Assembly (NCBI GenBank): GCA_049513815.1
Contig: JBEKVR010000006.1
Location: forward strand, 1 to 64,000
Reading direction: 5' to 3'
Origin: Roseiarcus sp049513815
GTDB taxonomy: Bacteria; Pseudomonadota; Alphaproteobacteria; Rhizobiales; Beijerinckiaceae
Length of the DNA: 64,000 nt
The translations under genes and the position numbers were made by a program. This document shows positions 24,746-31,784 of this stretch, in pieces. The notes beneath the pieces are model-generated. The model saw only the letters and a list, made by a program, of their open reading frames with translations, did not search any database and was not told the origin of the DNA. Within the stretch, counting starts at the first letter, position 1. The number at the start of each line of letters is the position of its first letter.

Positions 24746-25549
24746 TTAATAGGCTGTCCTCGGCAGCACGGCCGTCACCAGGCGGTACTTCAAAGCGTCC
24801 GAGGCCGTGAGGCGCCAATCGGGTTTGCGGACGACGTTCAATTGGGCCGGCCAGTCTGGATCGTCGGCCATTTGGAAATAGACCTGGCGCAGGTCGGGCG
24901 AGACGCCATTGGACTCCATGATATCGAAGGCTTCGTTGGTGCTCGCCAGGGCGACCTCGCGCCAATGCGCGAGAAAATCCTGACAGCCCTTTTTGCGCGG
25001 TTCGAATTCGCTCCCCGTGTCGAGATCGACAAAACAGAGCCCCTGAAAGCTGGTGAGATAGCCGGCGCCCAGACGCGCCCCGTGAATGCCGATCCACGTG
25101 TCCTCGGCGGCGACGCGTTCGCGGCCGGCGGCGAAGATGGCGGCGCAAGCGCTGGCGCAGTAGTGGCCGGACGACAGGAGCGTTGTTTTACCTAATTCCT
25201 TGACTTTGCGAGCAATTTCTAACGCCCATTCATTGCTTCCGCCCAAGGAGTTCAGTTCAATCACTTTGACAGGGACAATCTTCGCGGCTTCGTATTGAAG
25301 ATAATCGTAAATATGAGAATCGATCTTGCCTTCGATGATGAGGGCGTCGCCCTCAATGTGCGGCGAGATCAGGCGCCGGATTCGATCCGAGTCCGCAGCG
25401 TCATTCGGCGCCGCCAGCGAAACCGACTGGAGTGCAGCCCCAAAGGAGCGTTGGCGCGCAGCGCCATCGCCCTCGCCCGCGCTAGCGCTCAACGCCTCGG
25501 ACATTGCCAATGACGTGGCGATGAGCAATGCAACCGCAGAGAGCTGCAT
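24746..25549 (-). CDS. Exported ClpP/crotonase-fold protein (COG3904-like)
   Basis: A 267-residue protein with a signal peptide MQLSAVALLIATSLAMSEALSASA. The core resembles periplasmic relatives of ClpP: VIELNSLGGSNEWALEIARKVKELGKTTLLSSGHYCASACAAIFAAGRERVAAEDTWIGIHGARLG, in which a Gly-Gly oxyanion-like strand and a Ser in CASACA stand where ClpP has its nucleophile, and the His in GIHG may complete a site. The ATG at 25547-25549 is chosen because GGAGGAAG lies seven bases upstream; the ATG at 25562-25564 lacks one. Substrate and activity unknown. Confidence 0.65.
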   Translation of the reverse strand: MQLSAVALLIATSLAMSEALSASAGEGDGAARQRSFGAALQSVSLAAPNDAADSDRIRRLISPHIEGDALIIEGKIDSHIYDYLQYEAAKIVPVKVIELNSLGGSNEWALEIARKVKELGKTTLLSSGHYCASACAAIFAAGRERVAAEDTWIGIHGARLGAGYLTSFQGLCFVDLDTGSEFEPRKKGCQDFLAHWREVALASTNEAFDIMESNGVSPDLRQVYFQMADDPDWPAQLNVVRKPDWRLTASDALKYRLVTAVLPRTAY

Positions 25550-25819
25550 GCGTCTTCCTCCCATTTATTCTTATTATGATGACAGAACTCGCTCGCGACA
25601 CTCTGACCGACGTCAAGGCCGGAGCGCTCAGGAAACGGTCGAGGTTATGTTTCGCGAGATCGCTGGCTCGGTTCTGGCGACGCCCCACGAGCGATTCCTC
25701 AGCGCCGCGCCGCGCCGCGGTCTCACGGCCCCTTCGATCCGCCGCCCGAATTCCCCCGCATTGCCGCTTTAGCCAATCGTTCCCGGCCGCAGAATTGGTC
25801 CGGCGGACGGAGGCGCGGC

Positions 25820-26473
25820 ATGACGCTAGCTTCGTCGCATTCCCCTACCCCCGCGGCGGCCGAGCCGACGCGTCGCGATTTCCTCTATCTCGCCACAGCC
25901 GCGGTCGGCGGGATCGGCGCGGCGGCGACGCTGTGGCCGCTGATCGACCAGATGAACCCCGACGCGGCGATACAAGCCGCCGCGGGCCCGGTCGACATCG
26001 ACGTCAGCCAGATCCAGCCCGGCCAGCAGATCGTCGTGCTGTGGAGCGCGCGGCCGGTGTTCGTCGTCCACCGACCGAAGGCGGCGCTCGACGCCCTGCA
26101 GACGCCCGAGCATCTCGCCCTTCTCTCCGACCCCAATTCGACCGTGCGCCAGCAGCCCGACTACGCGACCAACTGGTGCCGCTCGGCAAAGCCCGAGTTC
26201 CTCGTCCTGGTCGGCGTTTGCACCCACCTCGGCTGCATCCCGAAGTTCTGGCCGCAGCCGAGCCCGACCGAGCCGGCGCCGAACTGGCCCGGCGGCTATT
26301 TCTGTCCCTGCCACGGCTCGAAATACGACCTCGCCGGACGAGTCTTCCTCGGCGTCCCGGCGCCCGACAACCTGCCCGTCCCGCCCTATCATTTCCCCAA
26401 CGATAAGACTCTGCGGGTCGGCGAGAACCCGCCGGGCTCGACCTTCGACTTCGGCTCGGTCGTGCAGGTGTGA
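25820..26473 (+). CDS. petA: Ubiquinol-cytochrome c reductase iron-sulfur (Rieske) subunit
   Basis: A 217-residue Rieske protein of the bc1 complex, carrying electrons from ubiquinol to cytochrome c1 at the outer face of the inner membrane. The N-terminus has a Tat-like signal TRRDFLYLATAAVGGIGAAATLWPLIDQMNPD that stays as the membrane anchor. The 2Fe-2S ligands are in VCTHLGCIP and FCPCHGSKYD, and the C-terminal loop GPAPxNL-type segment is GVPAPDNLPVPPYHF. All ligands are present. The partner genes for cytochromes b and c1 normally follow, but here the next gene is a TetR regulator. Confidence 0.93.
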   Translation: MTLASSHSPTPAAAEPTRRDFLYLATAAVGGIGAAATLWPLIDQMNPDAAIQAAAGPVDIDVSQIQPGQQIVVLWSARPVFVVHRPKAALDALQTPEHLALLSDPNSTVRQQPDYATNWCRSAKPEFLVLVGVCTHLGCIPKFWPQPSPTEPAPNWPGGYFCPCHGSKYDLAGRVFLGVPAPDNLPVPPYHFPNDKTLRVGENPPGSTFDFGSVVQV

Positions 26474-26497
26474 CGGCAAACGCTCAACTGGCGCCTA

Positions 26498-26527
26498 TTG
26501 ACAGATACCGACCAGTCGGTCTGTAAT
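26498..26527 (+). promoter_or_regulatory. Promoter with embedded TetR-type operator
   Basis: TTGACA (26498-26503) and TGTAAT (26522-26527) are separated by 18 bp, and between them sits the near-perfect palindrome ACCGACCAGTCGGT (26507-26520). The layout is that of a self-repressed tetR promoter, 32 bp before the regulator start. Confidence 0.7.
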
Positions 26528-26558
26528 CTCCCCTGAGACGAACTCCGCATCAGACGGG

Positions 26559-27221
26559 ATGGCGATCATGGCGGCAGGGAGCGCGCGAGCGAAGGCGACG
26601 CAGGCTTCGGGCGACCGGCTGCTCGACGCGGCGGTCGACGTCATTCGCGCCAAGGGCTATTCGGCGACGCGGGTCGAAGACATCTGCGCCGCGGCGGGCC
26701 TGACCAAGGGCGCCTTCTTCCATCATTTCGCCAGCAAGGAGGCCTGCGCCATCGCCGCGGCGGCCCATTTCGCCGCGCGCGCCGACGCCCTGTTCGACGA
26801 CGCGCCCTATCGCGCCCTGCCCGACCCGGCGGCGCGCGCGCTCGGCTACATCGATTTCCGCAAGGCCATTCTTCAGGGCGAGCTGCCGCAGTTCACCTGC
26901 CTGCTCGGCACGATGGTGCAGGAGGCCTACGAGACCCACCCCGCCATTCGCCAGGCCTGCGACCGCTACATCAGCGAGCACGCCGATCGGCTCGTCGGCG
27001 ACCTCGCCGCCGCCAAGGCGCTTTACGCGCCCGAGGCGACCTGGAAGCCGGAGAGCCTCGCCCTTTACACCCAGGCGGTGCTGCAGGGCGCCTTTGTCCT
27101 CGCAAAGGCCAAGCACGGCCCTGAAATCGCCGTCGAATGCCTCGACCATCTGCGGCACTACGTCGAGGGCCTGTTGCAAGCGCCGCCGGACCGATCAGCC
27201 GAAGGGAGCGCCGCGCCATGA
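26559..27221 (+). CDS. TetR family transcriptional regulator
   Basis: A 220-residue repressor with the N-terminal helix-turn-helix GDRLLDAAVDVIRAKGYSATRVEDICAAAGLTKGAFFHHFASKEACAIAAAAH, a textbook TetR domain. The C-terminal ligand domain resembles TetR_C_33-type proteins, ending with QAVLQGAFVLAKAKHGPEIAVECLDHLRHYV. An operator palindrome overlaps its own promoter. It overlaps the following VOC gene by ATGA, so it is the first gene of a four-gene operon with two VOC proteins and a YciI-like protein. Confidence 0.92.
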   Translation: MAIMAAGSARAKATQASGDRLLDAAVDVIRAKGYSATRVEDICAAAGLTKGAFFHHFASKEACAIAAAAHFAARADALFDDAPYRALPDPAARALGYIDFRKAILQGELPQFTCLLGTMVQEAYETHPAIRQACDRYISEHADRLVGDLAAAKALYAPEATWKPESLALYTQAVLQGAFVLAKAKHGPEIAVECLDHLRHYVEGLLQAPPDRSAEGSAAP

Positions 27222-27700
27222 TGTCCGACCAACGCATCACCCCCTGCCTGTGGTTCAACTTCAACGCTGAAGAAGCGGTCGCGCATTATTGTGCGATCTT
27301 CGCGGACGCGCGGATCGAAAAGGTCGCCCACTACGGCCCCTGCCAGCCCGGCCCCGAGGGCGCGGTCATGACGATCCTGTTCTCGATCGAAGGCCAGAGC
27401 TTCCTCGCCCTCAACGGCGGACCGCAGTTCCCCTTCACGTCGGCGATCTCGCTGGTCGTCGATTGCGACACGCAGGCTGAGGTCGACGACTACTGGGAGC
27501 GGCTGTCCGCAGGCGGCGCCAAGGGGCCCTGCGGCTGGCTAACCGACAAGTTCGGCGTTTCGTGGCAGATCGTGCCGCGCGCGCTGCCCGAATTGCTGAC
27601 CAGCGGCGGCGCCGAACAGGCGAACCGCGTCATGAAGGCAGTGCTGGCGATGAGTAAGCTCGACATCGCCGTTGTTCGACGGGCCGCCGGCCCCAATTAA
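27218..27700 (+). CDS. VOC superfamily protein (PhnB/3-demethylubiquinone methyltransferase-like)
   Basis: A 160-residue protein beginning MMSDQRITPCLWFNFNAEEAVAHYCAIFADARI, the signature of the PhnB-type VOC family, with FSIEGQSFLALNGGPQFPFTSAISLVVDCDTQAEVDDYWERLSAGG and CGWLTDKFGVSWQIVPRALPELL following. Homologues are often annotated as demethylubiquinone methyltransferase without proof of that activity. The start overlaps the tetR stop. It probably acts in a stress or detoxification response under the TetR protein; substrate unknown. Confidence 0.85.
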   Translation: MMSDQRITPCLWFNFNAEEAVAHYCAIFADARIEKVAHYGPCQPGPEGAVMTILFSIEGQSFLALNGGPQFPFTSAISLVVDCDTQAEVDDYWERLSAGGAKGPCGWLTDKFGVSWQIVPRALPELLTSGGAEQANRVMKAVLAMSKLDIAVVRRAAGPN

Positions 27701-27717
27701 GGAGAGGAGACGCCGTC

Positions 27718-28533
27718 ATGAGCGAAGTGAAGACCAAGAGCGAGGCCAAGTCCATGAGCATGCAGGGCAAGTTCTGCTGGTACGAATGGATGGGCGACAA
27801 CGTCAAAGCCGCCGCCGATTTCTACGGGCATGTCGTCGGCTGGACAGCCAAGGAATCCGATATGGCCGGCGGGCGGCCGTACACGGTCGTTTCGGCCGGC
27901 GACTATGGCGTCGGCGGCATGATGACGATCCCGGCCGAAGCCAAGGCGATGGGCGTGCGGCCGTGCTGGAGCGGCTACGTCTGGGTCGAAGATGTGGACT
28001 CAACCGCGGCGAAGCTGACCGCCGCCGGCGGTTCGGTGACGCGGCCGGGCGCCGACATTCCCGGCGTCGGCCGTTTCGCGGTCGTCGCCGACCCGCATGG
28101 CGCGGGTTTCCTGCTGTTCCGCGACGCCGGCGGCAATCCGCCGCCCCCGCCCGCCCCCGACACGCCTGGCCTGGTCGGCTGGCGCGAGCTGCACGCCGGC
28201 GACGGCGTCGCCGCCTTCGCCTTCTATTCGAAGCTGTTCGGCTGGACCAAGCGCCAGGGGATGGAGATGGGCGCGGCCGGCGTCTATCAGCTGTTCGGCT
28301 TCGCCGGCGGCGACCGCGACGACGGCGGCATGATGACGCGCATGCCGGAAACGCCGGCGCCGATGTGGCTCTACTATTTCAACGTGGCGGCGATCGACGC
28401 CGCCGCCGAACGCGTCAAGGCGAAGGGCGGCAAGATCGTCAACGGCCCGATGGAAGTTCCCGGCGGCCAATGGATTGTCCACGGGCTCGACCTTGAAGGC
28501 GCGATGTTCGCGCTGGTCGCGCCCAAGCGCTGA
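27718..28533 (+). CDS. Two-domain VOC family protein (glyoxalase/bleomycin-resistance type)
   Basis: A 271-residue protein made of two VOC modules. The first runs from GKFCWYEWMGDNVKAAADFYGHVVGWTAKE to DPHGAGFLLFRD, the second from PGLVGWRELHAGDGVAAFAFYSKLFGWTKRQ to DLEGAMFALVAPKR, joined by a Pro-rich linker GGNPPPPPAPDTP. Such tandem proteins are common and usually of unknown substrate. It lies 17 bp after the PhnB-like gene, in the same TetR-led operon. Confidence 0.85.
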   Translation: MSEVKTKSEAKSMSMQGKFCWYEWMGDNVKAAADFYGHVVGWTAKESDMAGGRPYTVVSAGDYGVGGMMTIPAEAKAMGVRPCWSGYVWVEDVDSTAAKLTAAGGSVTRPGADIPGVGRFAVVADPHGAGFLLFRDAGGNPPPPPAPDTPGLVGWRELHAGDGVAAFAFYSKLFGWTKRQGMEMGAAGVYQLFGFAGGDRDDGGMMTRMPETPAPMWLYYFNVAAIDAAAERVKAKGGKIVNGPMEVPGGQWIVHGLDLEGAMFALVAPKR

Positions 28534-28602
28534 AACGACAGCGGGTCTCGCGGCGCGCGCGTCGCGGGACCCGCAAAACAACCAGCGAGGGGAGGAGCGG
28601 CG

Positions 28603-28962
28603 ATGCGGGTGATGGTCATCGTCAAGGCGACGACGGATTCGGAGGCCGGCAAACTGCCGAGCCGCGAGCTGATGGCGGCGATGGGCGCGTTCAACCAGAA
28701 ACTGATCGCGGCCGGCGTGATGGTCGACGGCGCCGGGCTGAAGCCGACCGCCGAGGGCGCGCGCGTCGCCTTCGACGGCGCGCATCGCACGGTGAAGCTC
28801 GGGCCGTTCGGCATCGTCGGCGAACTCGCCGCGGGCTATTGGATCTGGAAGGTGGAGGATCTCGACGAGGCGATCGGCTGGGTCAAGCAGTGTCCCAATC
28901 CGATGCCCGGCCCCTCGAAGATCGAGATCCGCCCGCTCTACGAAATGGAAGACTTCGCCTGA
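28603..28962 (+). CDS. YciI/DGPF-domain protein
   Basis: A 119-residue protein of the YCII-related (DGPF) family: MRVMVIVKATTDSEAGKLPSRELMAAMGAFNQKLIAAGVMVDGAGLKPT, then GPFGIVGELAAGYWIWKVEDLDEAIGWVKQCPNP and IEIRPLYEMEDF. Such proteins are often encoded beside VOC proteins or ECF sigma factors; biochemical role unknown. Upstream AGCGAGGGGAGGAGCG is a strong ribosome site. Probably the last gene of the TetR-VOC-VOC operon. Confidence 0.88.
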   Translation: MRVMVIVKATTDSEAGKLPSRELMAAMGAFNQKLIAAGVMVDGAGLKPTAEGARVAFDGAHRTVKLGPFGIVGELAAGYWIWKVEDLDEAIGWVKQCPNPMPGPSKIEIRPLYEMEDFA

Positions 28963-29064
28963 ACGGCGTCGCCCTTCGCCGAGCGCCGACCCTGCGGCCT
29001 CTCGGCGCGCTTCTTGCGCACAGCGATTTGGCCTATGCTCGCGCGCCGCGGCGCGGAGAGGGCG

Positions 29065-29742
29065 ATGAGCAAAGGTAGGATGTCGGTGAGAACAGTCAGT
29101 TTCGTCAGCCAGAAGGGCGGCGTCGGCAAGAGCGCGCTGGCGCGGCTGTTCGCGGTCGGCGCGGCGCATCGCGGCCTGCGCGCGCTGCTCGCCGACTTCG
29201 ACCTCAACCAGCTCACTTGCGTCGAGTGGAACGCGGCGCGGCTGCAGGCGGCGATCGTACCGGAAATCGACGCGCGCCCGTTCAAGAGCCTCAAGAAACT
29301 GCGCAAGGCGATCATCGACGTCGACTTCATCGTCGCCGACACGCGCGGCCTCGCCGACGACCTGACCAAGGAGCTCGCCGAGGAAAGCGACGTGGTGTTC
29401 CTGCCGACCGGCACCTCGCTTGACGACCTCCGCCCGACGCTGACGCTGGCGAGAAAGCTCGCCCGGCGCGGCGCCGAGGGGCGCATCGTCGTCGTCCTGT
29501 CCAAGGTCGGCCGCTCGGAGCCGCAGCTCGCCCGCGCCGCCGAGGCGATCGCCGAAGCGGGATTCGAGCTGCTGTCTGAGCAATGGCCGCTGCGCGACGG
29601 CTTCCAGTCCGATCTCGACGCCGGCCGCGCCGGGCGCGAGACGCGCAACCCTTTCTTGCGCGAAATCGCCGATCGGATGGAGGAAGCGTTGATGCGCCGC
29701 GCCCACGCCGCTGAGCCGCGGCCGAGCGAAGCGGCGGAGTAG
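29065..29742 (+). CDS. ParA family ATPase without adjacent parB
   Basis: A 225-residue ParA/MinD-type ATPase. The deviant Walker A is SFVSQKGGVGKSALARLFAVGA, with ADFDLNQLTCVEW as the Walker A' region and DFIVADTRGLADDLTKELAEESDVVFLPTGTSLDDLRPTL as the second nucleotide segment. Chromosomal ParA works with ParB; here no ParB gene or parS array is near, and the next gene is ndk. The protein resembles plasmid-type ParA proteins. The ATG at 29065 follows GGAGAGGG; a second ATG at 29080 is also possible. Role unknown. Confidence 0.82.
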   Translation: MSKGRMSVRTVSFVSQKGGVGKSALARLFAVGAAHRGLRALLADFDLNQLTCVEWNAARLQAAIVPEIDARPFKSLKKLRKAIIDVDFIVADTRGLADDLTKELAEESDVVFLPTGTSLDDLRPTLTLARKLARRGAEGRIVVVLSKVGRSEPQLARAAEAIAEAGFELLSEQWPLRDGFQSDLDAGRAGRETRNPFLREIADRMEEALMRRAHAAEPRPSEAAE

Positions 29743-29782
29743 ACAACTCGTCATCCGGCCCTTCGGGCCAAACCGTCGTCAT

Positions 29783-29801
29783 GGCCGGGCTTGACCCGGC
29801 C
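29783..29801. terminator. Hairpin between convergent genes
   Basis: GGCCGGG and CCCGGCC form a 7-bp GC stem with a 5-base loop between the ParA gene and ndk, which converge. It has no U-tract, so it may be a repeat element rather than a true intrinsic terminator. Confidence 0.4.
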
Positions 29802-29824
29802 GTGACGCCGCGGTGACGCGGGGC

Positions 29825-30247
29825 CTACCCGACGATCTCGTTGCCGGAGAAGAACTGCGCGATCTCGACCGCGGCGGTCGCCGGCGCGTCGGAGCCGTGG
29901 ACGGAATTCTCGCCCATCGACAGCGCGAAGTCCTTGCGGATGGTGCCGGCGGCGGCCTTCTCGGGGTTGGTGGCGCCCATGACGTCGCGATAGCGCTGGA
30001 TGGCGTCATCGCCTTCGAGCACCTGCACCACCACCGGCGCCGCCGTCATCATCTCGACCAGCTCGCCGAAGAACGGCCGCTCGCGATGCACGCCGTAGAA
30101 CGTCTCGGCTTGAGCGCGCGTCATCCCGACTCGTTTCTGGGCGACGATGCGCAGGCCCGCCGCCTCGATCCGCGCGTTGACCGCGCCGGTGAGGTTGCGG
30201 CGAGTGACGTCGGGCTTGAGAATGGAGAAGGTGCGTTCGAGAGCCAT
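29825..30247 (-). CDS. ndk: Nucleoside diphosphate kinase
   Basis: A 140-residue enzyme that balances NTP and dNTP pools by phosphate transfer through His117 in ENSVHGSD. MALERTFSILKPDVTRRNLTGAVNARIEAAGLRIV and the RERPFFGELVEMMTAAPVVVQVLEG block are typical. Length is standard. It is convergent with the ParA gene and stands alone. Confidence 0.97.
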   Translation of the reverse strand: MALERTFSILKPDVTRRNLTGAVNARIEAAGLRIVAQKRVGMTRAQAETFYGVHRERPFFGELVEMMTAAPVVVQVLEGDDAIQRYRDVMGATNPEKAAAGTIRKDFALSMGENSVHGSDAPATAAVEIAQFFSGNEIVG

Positions 30248-30414
30248 CGTAGGTTTCGCTTCTTGCTGACGGGAAATGTCGCGGCGCTTATAGCGGCGCG
30301 GCTTTGGCCCGGCAAGGCGGGCGGGGATCGCGGCCTTACAGTCCTGACAAGGAACGAGCGCTCAGCGTTGGCGGCTTCGTCGCGCGCGTTTTCCGCCCTT
30401 TGCGGAGAGCGCCA

Positions 30415-30543
30415 TCGACCTCTTTGAAGCAGGACTTCCGACTGGTCAGCCCTGTCAAGGACGGCCCTTCGGGCCGCCGCGCAGCGGCAGGCGGTCCTTG
30501 ACAGATTCGGGCGATCGGAAAAGAGAGGCGTCCAAGAGGTCGA
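30415..30543. repeat. Nested inverted repeat, possible structured RNA or mobile palindromic unit
   Basis: Three concentric pairs of arms: TCGACCTCTT (30415-30424) with AAGAGGTCGA (30534-30543); TTCCGA (30436-30441) with TCGGAA (30515-30520); CTGTCAAGGAC (30452-30462) with GTCCTTGACAG (30494-30504). A small hairpin GGCCCttcGGGCC sits at 30463-30475. No coding frame is convincing. The remainder of the 30248-30618 gap shows nothing clear. Confidence 0.65.
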
Positions 30544-30618
30544 CAGCGGCAAGAGTCGCGAGCGACGCCCTTAAGCAGAAAACTCTTCAGCGCCCGACTG
30601 GCGAAGCGAGACACGACG

Positions 30619-30900
30619 ATGACGATCACAGTTGCGCGCCGGCCCGGCGCCGATCCGCTCGTCTTCGAGGTCGAAGTCGCCGAAGGGCGCGAAGCGACGC
30701 GCCACAGGGTGACGCTGCGCGCCGCCGATTTCGCGCGGCTCGCCGGCGGCGCGACGCCCGAGCGAACCGTCGAAGCGGCGTTCCAGTTCCTGCTCGACCA
30801 CGAGCCGAAGGAATCGATCCTGGCCAGCTTCGACGTCCGCGTGATCGTGCGCTACTTCCCCGCGTTCGAGCGCGAGTTGCCGCGCTATCTGGCGCGTTAG
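30619..30900 (+). CDS. Conserved-looking hypothetical protein
   Basis: A 93-residue protein: MTITVARRPGADPLVFEVEVAEGREATRHRVTLRAADFARLAGGATPERTVEAAFQFLLDHEPKESILASFDVRVIVRYFPAFERELPRYL. It looks like a compact alpha/beta domain without signal peptide or membrane segment. A decayed copy of its central part is present at 34408-34500, which supports that it is a real gene. Family not recognised. It is flanked by an inverted-repeat element on the left and a palindromic repeat on the right. Confidence 0.7.
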   Translation: MTITVARRPGADPLVFEVEVAEGREATRHRVTLRAADFARLAGGATPERTVEAAFQFLLDHEPKESILASFDVRVIVRYFPAFERELPRYLAR

Positions 30901-30913
30901 CGCAATATAGGAT

Positions 30914-30997
30914 CGTCATCGCGAGCGGCAGCGACGTGATCCAGACTTAGCCGCCGCCGCAATCCTCGAGTCTGGATTGCTTCGCTTTGCAATGACG
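30914..30997. repeat. Intergenic palindromic repeat, family 2 copy C
   Basis: CGTCATCGCGAGCGGCAGCG ... GATCCAGACTTAG ... GAGTCTGGATTGCTTCGC ... AATGACG, another copy of the element at 10059-10140, with both inverted ends. Confidence 0.8.
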
Positions 30998-31019
30998 GAC
31001 AGCGGGACGCCTTTGCCCG

Positions 31020-31784
31020 TCACGCCGCCACATCGTCGTCGCGGGCGCCGACCATGTACTGGACGAGTTCCTCGGCGCTGGTCTGTGCGGTGACCTTCTC
31101 CGCCACTTTCCGTCCGCGGTGCATGACGACGACGCGATCCGTCACCGCGAACGCATCGGGCAAGATGTGGGTGATCAGGACCACCGGCACGCCGCGGTCG
31201 CGCAAGGTGCGAATGAGCTCCAGCACCTTCTGCTGTTCGGGGACGCCGAGGTTGTTGGTCGGCTCGTCCATGATCATCAGCTTGGCGTCCCAATAGACGG
31301 CGCGGGCGATCGCGACCGCCTGACGCTGGCCGCCCGACAGCGTCTCGATCGGATCGGCAAGCGTGGGAATGCGGATCTGCAACGAGTCGAGCGTGACACG
31401 CGACTGCTGCGCCATCCGCTTGTCGTCGAGCGTGTGGACGAGCCCGCCCAGCCAACGCTTCTTGACCTCGCGGCCGAGGAAGATGTTGGCGCCGACGTCG
31501 AGATTGTTGGCGAGCGCGAGATCCTGATAGATCGTCTCGATGCCGTGGCGGCGCGCTTCCATCGGCGTCGTGAGCGTCACCGTCGCGCCGTCGAAGACGA
31601 TCTCGCCGTCGTCGGGCTGGTAGACGCCCGAGACGCACTTGATCAGCGTCGACTTGCCTGCGCCGTTGTCGCCGAGCAGGCCGACGACCTCGCCGCGCCG
31701 CACGTCCAGGCTGACGCCGTCGACCGCCGTCAATCCGCCGAAGCTCTTGCGCAGGTTGCGCACTTGCAGCAGCGCGTCGGTCAT
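31020..31784 (-). CDS. Sugar ABC transporter ATP-binding protein (FrcA-like)
   Basis: A 254-residue ABC ATPase: Walker A GLLGDNGAGKSTLIKCVSG, signature LSGGQRQAVAIARAV, Walker B LMIMDEPTNNLGV and switch His in LITHILP. It is a single nucleotide-binding domain, unlike the double-domain RbsA type, and so resembles FrcA of rhizobial fructose/mannose/ribose uptake. Its ATG overlaps the permease stop (ATGA). It is the last gene of the binding protein-permease-ATPase operon. Sugar specificity is inferred from family only. Confidence 0.88.
   Translation of the reverse strand: MTDALLQVRNLRKSFGGLTAVDGVSLDVRRGEVVGLLGDNGAGKSTLIKCVSGVYQPDDGEIVFDGATVTLTTPMEARRHGIETIYQDLALANNLDVGANIFLGREVKKRWLGGLVHTLDDKRMAQQSRVTLDSLQIRIPTLADPIETLSGGQRQAVAIARAVYWDAKLMIMDEPTNNLGVPEQQKVLELIRTLRDRGVPVVLITHILPDAFAVTDRVVVMHRGRKVAEKVTAQTSAEELVQYMVGARDDDVAA

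Noticed and set aside
25647..25772. A short frame MFREIAGSVLATPHERF before petA
   Set aside because: No ribosome site, no hydrophobic or conserved pattern, and length near chance.
26559..27221. TetR protein as regulator of petA
   Set aside because: It is downstream of petA with its own promoter and operator, and is coupled to the VOC genes instead.
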